Below are positions 33,939 through 42,958 of a stretch of DNA of 64,000 nucleotides, one piece after another. The stretch is from Chersky-840 sp963794615. GTDB taxonomy: Bacteria > Actinomycetota > Acidimicrobiia > Acidimicrobiales > UBA8190. The notes beneath the pieces are model-generated. The model had not been told where the DNA came from. It saw nothing but the letters and a program-made list of their open reading frames with translations, and did not search any database. The stretch covers positions 930,001 to 994,000 of the forward strand of contig CAWCEP010000006.1 of the NCBI GenBank assembly GCA_963794615.1, given 5' to 3'. A program made the position numbers and the translations under genes. The stretch's first letter is position 1. Each line of letters begins with the position of its first letter.

Positions 33939-35087
33939 GTGGATCTCTACGAGTACCAGGGCAAGCAGTACTTCGCCCGCTACGGCATCCCCACGTCGCC
34001 GGGCGGCGTCGCCGACACGGTGGACGAGGCCGTGGCGCAGGCCGACGCGGCCGGGTACCCGGTCGTGGTGAAGGCCCAGGTGAAGGTGGGAGGGCGCGGC
34101 AAGGCCGGGGGCATCAAGCTGGCCAATGACGCCGACGAGGTGCGTACCCACGCCGCGGCCATCCTCGGGATGGACATCCACGGCCACGTGGTCCGGCGCC
34201 TGTGGGTCGAGCACGCCTCGGACATCGCCCGCGAGTACTACGCCAGCTTCACCCTCGACCGCGGCGCCAAGCTCCACCTCTGCATGGTGTCGGCCAAGGG
34301 GGGCGTGGAGATCGAGGAGGTCGCCGCCACCGACCCCGACGCCATCGCCAAGCTCCACGTCGACCCCGTCGACGGCCTTTCGGTCACCGCCGCCGCCGCC
34401 CTCGTGGCCGAGGCGGGACTCGACGACGAAGCGAGAGCACCCGCCGCCGAGCTCCTCGTGGCCTTGTACCGCTGCTACGTCGAGGGCGACTGCGACCTGG
34501 CCGAGATCAACCCCCTCATCCTCACCACCGACGGCCGTGTCCACGCCCTCGACGCCAAGGTCACGCTGGACGACAACGCCGCCTTCCGCCATCCCGAGTG
34601 GGAGGAGTTCGCCGGCACCGACACCACCGACGAGCGTGAGCTGCTGGCCAAGGAGAAGGGCCTCAATTACATCGGCCTGTCGGGCTCGGTCGGCATCATC
34701 GCCAACGGGGCCGGGCTGGCCATGAGCACCCTGGACGTCGTCACCCAAGCCGGTGGCTCCGCCGCGAACTTCCTCGACATCGGCGGGGGCGCCAACGCCG
34801 ACGTGATGGCGGCGGCCCTCGAGGTCATCAACACCGACGACGCCGTGCGCTCCATCTTCGTCAACATCTTCGGAGGCATCACCCGCTGCGACGAGGTGGC
34901 CAACGGCATCGTGGAGGCCCTGGGCCGTGTCGACCTCCGGTCGCCCATCGTGCTCCGCCTCGACGGGACCAACGCCGAGGCCGGCCACGCCATCCTCGCC
35001 CCCCACATCTCGGACCGCCTGGTCGTGGACGAGACCATGTTGGGCGCAGCCCGACGCGCCGTGGCGCTGGCGGGAGGGGACACGTGA
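33939..35087 (+). CDS. sucC: Succinyl-CoA synthetase beta subunit
   Basis: SucC carries the nucleotide-binding ATP-grasp domain of succinyl-CoA ligase (TCA cycle). The start MDLYEYQGKQYFARYGIPTS is typical. VVVKAQVKVGGRGKAGGIKL binds the nucleotide, CDLAEINPLILTTDGRVHAL holds metal ligands, and the C-terminal domain shows FLDIGGGANADV and IFVNIFGGITRCDEVANGI. GTG 33939 follows AGAGGAGCAGGAG. Length is 382 residues. The stop overlaps sucD (GTGA). Confidence 0.97.
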   Translation: MDLYEYQGKQYFARYGIPTSPGGVADTVDEAVAQADAAGYPVVVKAQVKVGGRGKAGGIKLANDADEVRTHAAAILGMDIHGHVVRRLWVEHASDIAREYYASFTLDRGAKLHLCMVSAKGGVEIEEVAATDPDAIAKLHVDPVDGLSVTAAAALVAEAGLDDEARAPAAELLVALYRCYVEGDCDLAEINPLILTTDGRVHALDAKVTLDDNAAFRHPEWEEFAGTDTTDERELLAKEKGLNYIGLSGSVGIIANGAGLAMSTLDVVTQAGGSAANFLDIGGGANADVMAAALEVINTDDAVRSIFVNIFGGITRCDEVANGIVEALGRVDLRSPIVLRLDGTNAEAGHAILAPHISDRLVVDETMLGAARRAVALAGGDT

Positions 35088-35971
35088 GCATCTTCGTCGA
35101 CGAGAACACCAAAGTGATCGTGCAGGGCCTGACCGGCAGCCAAGGCCGGTTCCACGGCTTGCGCAACCGGGACTACGGCACCCAGGTGGTGGCGGGGGTG
35201 ACCCCGGGCAAGGGTGGTACCGACGTCGAGGGCGTCCCCGTCTACGACAGCGTCGCCGAGGCCGTGCGCGCCACGGGGGCCGACGCCTCGTTCGTGGTGG
35301 TGCCGCCCAAAGGTGCCTCGGCCGCCATCCTGGAGGCGGCCGAGGGCGGGGTGCGCTTCATCGTGTGCATCACCGAGGGCATCCCCGCCCAGGACGAGGC
35401 CCTCTTCTTCAACATCCTGCGGCGCGACCACCCCGGGGTGCGCCTGCTCGGCCCCAATTGCCCCGGGGTCATCTCGCCGGGGAAGTGCAACATCGGCATC
35501 ACCTCCGGCGACATTGCCCTCCCGGGCGGCCCCGTCGGCATCGTGAGCCGTTCGGGGACCCTCACCTACCAGGCGCTGCACGAGCTGTCCCAGCAGAAGG
35601 TGGGTCAGACCACGTGCGTCGGCATCGGCGGGGACCCCGTGCCCGGCACGAGCTTCATCGACTGCCTGGCCGCGTTCGAGGAGGACGGCGACACCCGCGC
35701 CGTGATGATGATCGGGGAGATCGGCGGTTCGGCAGAAGAAGAGGCGGCGCAATTCATCAAGGACAACATGTCCAAGCCCGTCGTCTGTTACATCGCCGGG
35801 GTCACGGCGCCGCCGGGTCGCAAGATGGGCCACGCCGGGGCCATCATCTCGGGCTCCCAGGGCACGGCCCAGGCCAAGATGGCGGCGCTGGCCGAGGCCG
35901 GCGCCATCGTGGCGCTGAACCCCACCGAGGCCGGTGAGCGCATGGTGGAGATCGTCAAGTCCCTCGACTAG
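35084..35971 (+). CDS. sucD: Succinyl-CoA synthetase alpha subunit
   Basis: SucD binds CoA and carries the phosphohistidine. The CoA-binding start is KVIVQGLTGSQGRFHGLRNR. LLGPNCPGVISPGKCNIGI and VGIVSRSGTLTYQALHEL follow, and the active-site His is in GRKMGHAGAIISGSQGTA. Length is 295 residues, normal for the family. The GTG overlaps the sucC stop. Confidence 0.97.
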   Translation: MSIFVDENTKVIVQGLTGSQGRFHGLRNRDYGTQVVAGVTPGKGGTDVEGVPVYDSVAEAVRATGADASFVVVPPKGASAAILEAAEGGVRFIVCITEGIPAQDEALFFNILRRDHPGVRLLGPNCPGVISPGKCNIGITSGDIALPGGPVGIVSRSGTLTYQALHELSQQKVGQTTCVGIGGDPVPGTSFIDCLAAFEEDGDTRAVMMIGEIGGSAEEEAAQFIKDNMSKPVVCYIAGVTAPPGRKMGHAGAIISGSQGTAQAKMAALAEAGAIVALNPTEAGERMVEIVKSLD

Positions 35972-35998
35972 CCCGACGGTGCCCACGGGCACCGCTGG

Positions 35999-36004
35999 TA
36001 GCGT
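35999..36004 (+). promoter_or_regulatory. -10 box of purN
   Basis: TAGCGT ends 6 bases before the purN GTG at 36011, with no Shine-Dalgarno sequence between. Confidence 0.4.
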
Positions 36005-36010
36005 GGCCGT

Positions 36011-36619
36011 GTGCGTGTGGCGGTGCTCGTCTCGGGTACGGGGAGCATCCTCGACGCCATGCTCGCCGATGCCGTACCGGTCGCACTCGTGCTCGCCGAC
36101 CGGCCGTGTCGCGCCCTCGACGTCGCGGCGGCGGCGGGCGTCGACGCCGAGCTCGTCGACCGCATGGCCTACGGCGGCTTCGGGGCGGCCTTCGACCGGT
36201 GGAGCTATACCCGCCGTGTGACCGACGTGTTGGCCGCCCACGACGTCGACCTCGTCGCCATGGCCGGCTTCGGCACGGTGTTCGCCCGGCCCCTGTTCGA
36301 CGCCTTCCCGGGCCGGATCCTCAACACCCATCCCGCTCTCCTCCCCGCCTTCCCGGGATGGCACGCCGTGGAGGACGCGCTGGCGGCGGGGGTGGCGGTC
36401 ACCGGCTGCACGGTGCACCTCGCCACCGTGGAGACCGACGCCGGTCCCGCCCTCGCCCAGGAGGAGGTCCCCGTCCTCGCCGGTGACACCGTCTCGTCCC
36501 TGCACGAACGGATCAAGCAGGTGGAGCGGCGGCTCTACCCTGCCACCGTGAAGAAGATGATCGATGAACTCGAGGGCGCGGCGGCGGGTGGCCCGACGGA
36601 GCGAGAGGCACGGCGATGA
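36011..36619 (+). CDS. purN: Phosphoribosylglycinamide formyltransferase
   Basis: PurN transfers a formyl group from 10-formyl-THF to GAR in purine synthesis. The phosphate loop is VLVSGTGSILDAML. The catalytic Asn and His are in RILNTHPALLPAFPGWHAVE, and the Asp is in CTVHLATVETDAGPALAQEE. Length is 202 residues. The GTG start gives the normal N-terminus (MRVAVLVSG). The stop overlaps the purH ATG (ATGA), and folD, which supplies the cofactor, follows purH. Confidence 0.95.
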   Translation: MRVAVLVSGTGSILDAMLADAVPVALVLADRPCRALDVAAAAGVDAELVDRMAYGGFGAAFDRWSYTRRVTDVLAAHDVDLVAMAGFGTVFARPLFDAFPGRILNTHPALLPAFPGWHAVEDALAAGVAVTGCTVHLATVETDAGPALAQEEVPVLAGDTVSSLHERIKQVERRLYPATVKKMIDELEGAAAGGPTEREARR

Positions 36620-38136
36620 GGGCGTTGCTGTCGGTGTACGACAAGACGGGTCTGGTGGACCTGGCGGGGGGGCTCGCCGATCTCGGGTGGGAGCTCATCG
36701 CCAGCGGGAAGACCGCGGCCGCGCTGGCCGACGCCGGGATCGCCGTGACCGAGGTGGCCCAGGTCACCGGGGCCCCGGAGATGCTCGGCGGCCGGGTCAA
36801 GACCCTGCACCCCAAGGTGCACGGCGGCATCCTGGCCGACCGCTCCGACCCGTCGCACGTCGCCGACCTCGAAGCCCAGGGTGTCGAGCCCGTCGACCTG
36901 GTCGTGTGCAACCTCTATCCGTTCTCGTCGGACCCGTCCATCGAGCTGATCGACGTGGGCGGCCCGACCATGGTGCGCGCCGCGGCCAAGAACCACGCCC
37001 ATGTGGGGGTGGTCGTCGACCCCGTCGACTACGACGTCGTCCTCGAGGAGCTGCGCGCCTCGGGATCGCTGTCGTCCGACACGCGTCGTCGCCTGGCCCG
37101 CGCCGCCTTTGCGCACAGCGCGGCGTACGACGCCGCCATCGTGGCGTGGTTCGACGCCGGCGGTCCCGGCGGCGAGCCCGTCCTCCTGCCCCCCACGTTG
37201 CACCTGGCGCTCGAGCGCGCCCAGGAGCTTCGCTACGGCGAGAATCCCCACCAGCGCGGCGCCCGGTACCGCGACCGGAACCGGTCCACGTGGTGGGACG
37301 GCGTGGTCCAGCACGGCGGCACGGCCCTGTCCTATCTGAACCTGTTCGACACCGACGCGGCTTGGCGCCTCGTGACCGAGCTCAGCTCGGGTCGCGAGGC
37401 GGCGGTGGCCATCATCAAGCACGCCAACCCGTGCGGCGCTGCGCTGGGCTCGAGCCTCGCCGACGCCTACCGGCGGGCCCTCGAATGCGACCCCGTCTCC
37501 GCCTTCGGGGGCGTCGTCGCCCTGGGTGGCCCGTGCACGGCGGAGGTGGCCCGGGCCGTGGCCGAGGGCCCTCAGGCCGACGTGATCGTGGCGCCGTCGT
37601 TCGACCCCGACGCCGTCTTGGCCCTGACGGCGCGGCGCAAGGCGACGCGGCTCCTCGAGGCACCGCCGCACACCGGAGCCGTGCTCGAACTGCGCAGCCT
37701 GGGCGGGGGCTTCCTGGTCCAGGACGCGGACCTTCTGGTCACGACCCGCTCGGACTGGCAGGTCCCCACCAAGGCGGCCCCGACCGACGACCAGTGGCGC
37801 GACATCGAGCTGGCGTGGCGGGTGTGCGCCCGCACCTCCTCCAACGCCATCGTCGTGGTCAACCACGGCCAGGCCCTCGGGGTGGGTGCCGGCCAGCAGA
37901 GCCGGGTGGAGGCGGCCCAGATCGCGGTGGGCAAGGCGGGGGAACGGGCCCGAGGGGGAGCCGCCGCCAGCGACGCCTTCTTCCCGTTTCGCGACGGGCT
38001 CGACGTCCTCGCCGCGGCGGGCGTCGTGGCCGTGGTCCAACCTGGGGGTTCGGTGCGAGACGGTGAGCTGGTGGCCGCCGCCGACGAGCACGGCATCGCC
38101 ATGGTGCTCACCGGCGAGCGTCACTTCCGGCACTGA
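36616..38136 (+). CDS. purH: Bifunctional AICAR formyltransferase / IMP cyclohydrolase
   Basis: PurH performs the last two steps of IMP synthesis. The N-terminal cyclohydrolase domain (about 1-195) starts ALLSVYDKTGLVDLAGGLAD and has GGRVKTLHPKVHGGILADR. The transformylase domain contains RYGENPHQRGARYRDRN, IIKHANPCGAALGSSLADAY (catalytic Lys-His) and SNAIVVVNHGQALGVGAGQQ. It ends MVLTGERHFRH. Length is 506 residues, intact. Confidence 0.97.
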   Translation: MRALLSVYDKTGLVDLAGGLADLGWELIASGKTAAALADAGIAVTEVAQVTGAPEMLGGRVKTLHPKVHGGILADRSDPSHVADLEAQGVEPVDLVVCNLYPFSSDPSIELIDVGGPTMVRAAAKNHAHVGVVVDPVDYDVVLEELRASGSLSSDTRRRLARAAFAHSAAYDAAIVAWFDAGGPGGEPVLLPPTLHLALERAQELRYGENPHQRGARYRDRNRSTWWDGVVQHGGTALSYLNLFDTDAAWRLVTELSSGREAAVAIIKHANPCGAALGSSLADAYRRALECDPVSAFGGVVALGGPCTAEVARAVAEGPQADVIVAPSFDPDAVLALTARRKATRLLEAPPHTGAVLELRSLGGGFLVQDADLLVTTRSDWQVPTKAAPTDDQWRDIELAWRVCARTSSNAIVVVNHGQALGVGAGQQSRVEAAQIAVGKAGERARGGAAASDAFFPFRDGLDVLAAAGVVAVVQPGGSVRDGELVAAADEHGIAMVLTGERHFRH

Positions 38137-38143
38137 TGCGTCG

Positions 38144-38998
38144 ATGACGGCTCGGATCCTCGACGGCGCCGCCCTGGCGGCACGGGTGCGCGCCGAGGTC
38201 ACCGACCGGGTGGCGCAGCTGCGGTCCGAGGGCATCCAACCGGGACTGGGGACGATCCTCGTAGGCGACGACACCGCCAGTGAGCGCTACGTGGCGCTGA
38301 AGCACGCCGACTGCCTGGAGGTGGGCATCGCCTCGGTGCACGAGCACCTCCCCGCGGAGACGTCCCAGGACGCGCTCCAAGCCGTGATCCGCCGGTTCAA
38401 CGCCGACCCTGGCGTGCACGCCTTTCTCGTCCAGCTCCCGTTGCCCAAGGGCCTCGACGAGGAGGCTGCCCTGCTGAGCGTGGACGACGCCAAGGACGTC
38501 GACGGTCTGCACCCCGTCAACCTGGGGCGCCTCGTCATGGGCACCCCGGGCCCGCTCCCGTGCACGCCGGCGGGCATCGTCGAGCTCCTCCACGCCTACG
38601 ACGTCCCCGTGGAGGGGCGCCACGCGGTGGTGATCGGGCGGGGGATCACCATCGGCCGACCCCTGGCCCTGCTCCTCGCGCTCAAACGACCGGGGTGCAA
38701 CGCGGCCGTCACCGTCGTCCACACCGGCGTGCGCGATCTCGCCGAGTACGTCCGGCGCGCCGACATCGTCGTGGCCGCGGCCGGCTCGGCCGGGCTCGTC
38801 ACCCCCGACATGGTCAAGCCCGGTGCCGCCGTCGTGGGTGCGGGCACGACCTGGGAGGGCCGCAAGGTCCTCTCCGATGTGGAGGAGTCCGTGGCCGAGG
38901 TGGCGGGATGGATCACCCCCCGCATCGGCGGCGTCGGCCCCATGACACGCGCCATGCTCCTGCGCAACGCCGTGCGCGCCGCCGAGCGCAGCGCCTGA
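38144..38998 (+). CDS. folD: Bifunctional methylene-THF dehydrogenase / methenyl-THF cyclohydrolase
   Basis: FolD interconverts 5,10-methylene-THF and 10-formyl-THF with NADP. The catalytic Lys is in SERYVALKHADCLEVGI, the folate site has FLVQLPLPKGLDEEAALLSV and KDVDGLHPVNLGRLVMG, and the NADP loop is AVVIGRGITIGRPLALLL. The end PRIGGVGPMTRAMLLRNAV is typical. Length is 284 residues. It lies 7 bases after purH, forming a purine/one-carbon operon with purN, purH and probably metF. Confidence 0.96.
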   Translation: MTARILDGAALAARVRAEVTDRVAQLRSEGIQPGLGTILVGDDTASERYVALKHADCLEVGIASVHEHLPAETSQDALQAVIRRFNADPGVHAFLVQLPLPKGLDEEAALLSVDDAKDVDGLHPVNLGRLVMGTPGPLPCTPAGIVELLHAYDVPVEGRHAVVIGRGITIGRPLALLLALKRPGCNAAVTVVHTGVRDLAEYVRRADIVVAAAGSAGLVTPDMVKPGAAVVGAGTTWEGRKVLSDVEESVAEVAGWITPRIGGVGPMTRAMLLRNAVRAAERSA

Positions 38999-39046
38999 CC
39001 GGGTCGCGCCGAGAGCCCGGCCCGGGCCGAGGAACCGGCCTGGCAC

Positions 39047-39052
39047 TACAAT
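39047..39052 (+). promoter_or_regulatory. -10 box of metF
   Basis: TACAAT, close to the TATAAT consensus, ends 9 bases before the ATG at 39062. No Shine-Dalgarno sequence is present. Confidence 0.5.
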
Positions 39053-39061
39053 GACCTGGTC

Positions 39062-39928
39062 ATGGCCTTGATCTCCGAGATGCTCGAGCGAGGCGCCACC
39101 TACTCCTTCGAGTTCTTCCCGCCCAAGAACGACGCCGAGCAGGCCACCTTGGTGCGGACCCTGCGCGACCTCGAGCCCCTGGGGCCGTCGTTCGTGTCGG
39201 TGACCTACCGGGGGGGCCGGGAGTCCCGCCAGCGCACCCACGACCTGGTGGCGGGCATGTTGCGGACAACCGCCCTCACCCCCATGGCCCATCTCGTGTG
39301 CGTGGCCCATACCCGGCTGGAGCTCGCCGAGATCCTGGTGTCGTTCCGCAAGGCGGGCGTGGAGAACCTGATGGCCCTGGGTGGCGACCCCCCCACCGAT
39401 CCCACCGCCGGGCCCGGGGAGCTGCTCCACGCCGTAGAGCTCGTCGAGCTGGCCCGGTGCATCGGCGGCTTCTCGATCGGCGTCGCCGCCCATCCCGCCG
39501 GGCACCCGTCGTCTCCGGACATGCGGTCGGACCGCGACCTGCTGGCGGTCAAGCTCCGGCAGGCGGACTTCGGCGTCACGCAATTCTTCTTCGAGGTCGA
39601 GGAGTACGTCGGACTGATCCGGGACCTGGCCGAGCGGGGCGTGCACACCCCGGTCCTGCCCGGGATCATGCCGGTGACCGCCTTGCGGTCGGTGCCCCGG
39701 ATGGCCGAGATGGGCGCGGCCCTGCCGGGCTGGGCCGTGGCCCGCCTCGAGGAGGCCTCGGCACGGGGCGGCGACGAAGCGGTGCGCCAGGCCGGCATCG
39801 CCTTGGCGACCGAGCTGTGCGAGAAGCTGCTCGAGGCCGGCGCCCCGGGGCTCCACTTCTACACGCTCAACCGCTCCAACGCGACCCGCGAGATCTACGC
39901 CGCACTGGGGCTGTCGGCGAACGCTTAG
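39062..39928 (+). CDS. metF: 5,10-methylenetetrahydrofolate reductase
   Basis: MetF reduces methylene-THF to methyl-THF for methionine synthesis. It is a FAD TIM-barrel of 288 residues: the catalytic Glu is in YSFEFFPPKNDAEQATLV, SFVSVTYRGGRESRQRTHDL follows, and ENLMALGGDPPTD is the FAD/folate loop. AAHPAGHPSSPDMRSDRDLL and ADFGVTQFFFEVEEYVGLI are family motifs. Its stop codon is part of the -10 box of icd. Confidence 0.95.
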   Translation: MALISEMLERGATYSFEFFPPKNDAEQATLVRTLRDLEPLGPSFVSVTYRGGRESRQRTHDLVAGMLRTTALTPMAHLVCVAHTRLELAEILVSFRKAGVENLMALGGDPPTDPTAGPGELLHAVELVELARCIGGFSIGVAAHPAGHPSSPDMRSDRDLLAVKLRQADFGVTQFFFEVEEYVGLIRDLAERGVHTPVLPGIMPVTALRSVPRMAEMGAALPGWAVARLEEASARGGDEAVRQAGIALATELCEKLLEAGAPGLHFYTLNRSNATREIYAALGLSANA

Positions 39929-39931
39929 GCT
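39926..39931 (+). promoter_or_regulatory. -10 box of icd, leaderless type
   Basis: TAGGCT ends 8 bases before the icd ATG and overlaps the metF stop codon. There is no Shine-Dalgarno site. Confidence 0.5.
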
Positions 39932-39939
39932 CGCTGGAC

Positions 39940-41136
39940 ATGGCACAGCGCATCACCATGAGCCCCGATGGGGCCCTGCAGGTCCCGGACGAGCCCATCA
40001 TCCCCTTCATCGAGGGTGACGGGACCGGCGTCGACATCTGGCCCGCCTCGCGTCTGGTGTTCGACGCGGCGGCGGCCAAGCACGGCCGCGCCATCGCCTG
40101 GAAGGAGGTCCTGGCGGGCGAGAAGGCGTTCAAAGAGACCGGTGACTGGCTCCCCGACAAGACCGTCGAGGCCTTCCGCGAGCATCTCATCGGCATCAAG
40201 GGCCCCCTCACGACCCCCATCGGAGGCGGGATCCGCTCGCTCAACGTGGCGCTGCGTCAGATCCTCGATCTCTACGTGTGCCTCCGGCCCGTGCGCTGGT
40301 TCCCCGGGGTCCCCTCGCCGGTGCGTCATCCCGAAAAGGTCGACATGGTCATCTTCCGGGAGAACACCGAGGACGTCTACGCCGGGCTCGAGGTCCAGGC
40401 CGGCACCCCCGAGGCCGACCGCCTGTCCGCGTTCCTCCGTGACGAGCTGGGTTGGGAGATCCGGCCCCAGTCGGGCATCGGCATCAAGCCCATCTCTGAG
40501 CTCGGGTCCAAGCGTCTCGTGCGCGCCGCCCTCGAGTACGCGCTGAGCCACGGCCGCGACAGCGTGACGCTCGTCCACAAGGGCAACATCCAGAAGTTCA
40601 CCGAAGGGGCGTTCCGCAACTGGGGCTACGAGCTCGTGCGCGAGGAGTACGCGGATGTCGCCGTGGGCTGGGACGACTGCGACGGCAAGCCCGGCGACAA
40701 GGTGCTCGTCAAGGACACCATCGCCGACATCACCCTGCAGCAGGTGCTCACCCGCCCCGAGGACTTCGACGTCATCGCCACCACCAACCTCAACGGTGAC
40801 TACCTGTCCGACGCGCTGGCCGCCCAGGTAGGTGGGATCGGCATCGCGCCGGGCGGGAACATCAACTACGTCACCGGCCACGGCGTGTTCGAGGCGACCC
40901 ACGGCACCGCGCCCAAGTACGCGGGGCTGGACAAAGTCAATCCCGGGTCCGTGATCCTGTCCGGTGTCCTCATGTTCGAACACCTCGGGTGGACCGACGT
41001 CGCCACTGACATCGTGGCCGCCCTCGAGGCGACCATCGAGCAGAAGATCGTCACCTACGACTTCGCCCGCCTGATGGAGGGTGCCACCGAGGTGAAGTGC
41101 TCGGAGTTCGCGGCGGCGATCGTCGACCGCCTCTGA
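39940..41136 (+). CDS. icd: Isocitrate dehydrogenase (NADP-type, E. coli-like)
   Basis: Icd converts isocitrate to 2-oxoglutarate. The substrate-binding Ser is in GGGIRSLNVALRQILDLYVC, and REN motifs follow (VIFRENTEDVYAGLEVQ). VTLVHKGNIQKFTEGAFRNW and FEATHGTAPKYAGLDKVNPG complete the active and cofactor sites. Length is 398 residues. This is the homodimeric E. coli type and not the monomeric 80-kDa form found in many actinobacteria. Confidence 0.95.
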   Translation: MAQRITMSPDGALQVPDEPIIPFIEGDGTGVDIWPASRLVFDAAAAKHGRAIAWKEVLAGEKAFKETGDWLPDKTVEAFREHLIGIKGPLTTPIGGGIRSLNVALRQILDLYVCLRPVRWFPGVPSPVRHPEKVDMVIFRENTEDVYAGLEVQAGTPEADRLSAFLRDELGWEIRPQSGIGIKPISELGSKRLVRAALEYALSHGRDSVTLVHKGNIQKFTEGAFRNWGYELVREEYADVAVGWDDCDGKPGDKVLVKDTIADITLQQVLTRPEDFDVIATTNLNGDYLSDALAAQVGGIGIAPGGNINYVTGHGVFEATHGTAPKYAGLDKVNPGSVILSGVLMFEHLGWTDVATDIVAALEATIEQKIVTYDFARLMEGATEVKCSEFAAAIVDRL

Positions 41137-41143
41137 GAGCCGG

Positions 41144-41149
41144 TAGCCT
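41144..41149 (+). promoter_or_regulatory. -10 box of mdh, leaderless type
   Basis: TAGCCT ends 8 bases before the mdh ATG. It is the same hexamer and spacing as at glmS. Confidence 0.5.
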
Positions 41150-41157
41150 CGGCGCCC

Positions 41158-42150
41158 ATGTCCCCGTCGAAGGTTCCCGTCCACGTCACCGTCACCGGCG
41201 CCGCCGGGCAGATCGGCTATTCGCTGTTGTTCCGGATCGCGTCGGGCGAGATGTTCGGCCCGAGCCAGCCCGTCGTGCTGCGCCTACTCGAGATCGAGCC
41301 GGCCATGGGCGCGCTGGCCGGCGTGGTGATGGAGCTCGATGACTGTGCCTTTCCGCTCCTGGCCGGCATCGAACCCACCTCCGATGCCAAGACCGCGTTC
41401 GACGGCACGTCGTGGGCGCTGCTGGTGGGATCGATCCCCCGCAAGGCGGGCATGGAGCGCAACGACCTGCTGACGATCAACGGCGGCATCTTCGGCCCCC
41501 AGGGCCAAGCCATCGCCGACCACGCCGCCTCTGACGTGCGGGTGCTCGTCGTCGGCAACCCGTGCAACACCAATTGTCTCATCGCCCGGGCCCATGCCCC
41601 CGAGATCCCCGACGACCGATTCTTCGCCATGACCCGTCTCGACCAGAACCGGGCCCAGAGCCTCCTCGCCCACAAGGCGGGCGTGCCCGTCACCTCGGTG
41701 ACAAACCTGGCCATCTGGGGCAACCACTCCGCTACCCAGTTCCCCGACTTCGAGAACGCCCGCATCGGCACCCAGCCCGTCCCCGCCGCCGTCGACGACA
41801 CGGCGTGGCTCCAGGGGGAGTTCATCAAGACGGTGCAGCAACGGGGCGCCCAGATCATCGAGGCCCGGGGCGCGTCGTCGGCGGCGTCGGCGGCCAGTGC
41901 CGTCATCGACTCGGTTCGCAGCATCGTCACACCGACCGCAGCCGACGACTGCGTGTCGCTGGCGGTGGTGTCACACGGGGAATACGGCGCGCCCGAGGGC
42001 CTCGTGTTCGGGTTCCCGGTCCGTTCCGACGGCACCACGTGGCACGTGGTGGAAGGGCTTGCCCACAGCGAGTTCGCCGAGGACCGCATCCGCGTCACGA
42101 CCGACGAGCTCGAGTCCGAACGCGTCGCGGTGCGCGACCTGCTGGGCTGA
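41158..42150 (+). CDS. mdh: Malate dehydrogenase (cytosolic type)
   Basis: Mdh oxidises malate to oxaloacetate with NAD. The nucleotide loop is VHVTVTGAAGQIGYSLLFRI, followed by VVGNPCNTNCLIARAHA, FFAMTRLDQNRAQSLLAHKA and the catalytic His in LAIWGNHSATQFPDF. Length is 330 residues, typical of the group with eukaryotic-cytosolic-like Mdh found in actinobacteria. It follows icd by 21 bp but appears to have its own promoter. Confidence 0.96.
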   Translation: MSPSKVPVHVTVTGAAGQIGYSLLFRIASGEMFGPSQPVVLRLLEIEPAMGALAGVVMELDDCAFPLLAGIEPTSDAKTAFDGTSWALLVGSIPRKAGMERNDLLTINGGIFGPQGQAIADHAASDVRVLVVGNPCNTNCLIARAHAPEIPDDRFFAMTRLDQNRAQSLLAHKAGVPVTSVTNLAIWGNHSATQFPDFENARIGTQPVPAAVDDTAWLQGEFIKTVQQRGAQIIEARGASSAASAASAVIDSVRSIVTPTAADDCVSLAVVSHGEYGAPEGLVFGFPVRSDGTTWHVVEGLAHSEFAEDRIRVTTDELESERVAVRDLLG

Positions 42151-42209
42151 TCGCGACCGACCGTCCGGCACGCCGCCCCCGCGGGCGCGCCGGTGGACCA
42201 CCCGGTGAC

Positions 42210-42437
42210 TCAGACGGTCAGGGACACCGCCGGTTGCGGGATGTCGATCCCCATGCGCTGGAGGAAGGCGAGCTTCCGTGCCAGGGACTGACCCCAGGCC
42301 GACAGGTCGGCTTCGAAGTGGGCCCGGTCGCCCTCTTCATAGGCGTGCTCCAACTCGTCGAATGCAGCATCCTCCGCGTCGAGCAATTCGCGGTAGCGAC
42401 GGAGGGCCTGGTCGTCCAGTACGCCGGGCACGGTCAT
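42210..42437 (-). CDS. Small conserved-looking protein of unknown function
   Basis: A 75-residue, acidic, mainly helical protein beginning MTVPGVLDDQALRRYRELL, with AYEEGDRAHFEADLSAWGQS near the middle and ending GIDIPQPAVSLTV. GGGGAGG precedes the ATG at 42437 on the minus strand, which supports expression. It follows the SCP2-like gene by 40 bp at the end of the sdh operon. I do not recognise the family. No transmembrane segment or cysteine motif is visible. Confidence 0.7.
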   Translation of the reverse strand: MTVPGVLDDQALRRYRELLDAEDAAFDELEHAYEEGDRAHFEADLSAWGQSLARKLAFLQRMGIDIPQPAVSLTV

Positions 42438-42477
42438 GGAACCTCCCCTCGTCGGCCCTCGTGTCGGGGGCCGTTCC

Positions 42478-42915
42478 TCAACTCTGCACAATACCCCCGT
42501 CGGGTCCGGTGTACCTGGTGTCGTCGCGCAGACGTTGGAGGTGCGGCTGGACCTCGGCGAGCACCGCCTGCGCCTCGGCCAGCACCGACAGGTCGCCTCG
42601 GACCCGCACCCGGCCCGCCGCGATGGCTTCGCCGGGCGCGAGCGCCCCGGCCGCCATCGCCACGGCGTCCTCCCAGGTCAGGCGGATGGTCACGACCGCG
42701 TCCAGGGCTGCTCCGGCCGTCATCGTGACCCGTCCCTCGACCACCCGCAGGGTCGTCTCCACATCGCCGTCGGGGCCGCCCGTCACGACCTGGCCCATGC
42801 TGAAACGCCCGTCGCGCACGGCCAGCCCGGCGTCGGGCCCCGGCGCGGCGACGGCTACGTCGGCCAGCGCGTCGTTGAAGGCGTCGATCCAGCGCGGGCC
42901 GAGAAATTGCGTCAC
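42478..42915 (-). CDS. SCP2 sterol-carrier-like domain protein
   Basis: A 145-residue protein with the pattern of an SCP2-like lipid-binding fold: VETTLRVVEGRVTMTAGAAL, VTIRLTWEDAVAMAAGALAP and the signature-like AAGRVRVRGDLSVLAEAQAV. It starts with GTG at 42915, 44 bp after the sdhB stop, so it is probably co-transcribed with succinate dehydrogenase. A lipid or quinone carrier role is conceivable but unproven. Confidence 0.7.
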   Translation of the reverse strand: MTQFLGPRWIDAFNDALADVAVAAPGPDAGLAVRDGRFSMGQVVTGGPDGDVETTLRVVEGRVTMTAGAALDAVVTIRLTWEDAVAMAAGALAPGEAIAAGRVRVRGDLSVLAEAQAVLAEVQPHLQRLRDDTRYTGPDGGIVQS

Positions 42916-42958
42916 GGTGGTGCCGCGCCCGTCGCCGCGGTCACGCAGTCCCGGTCAC

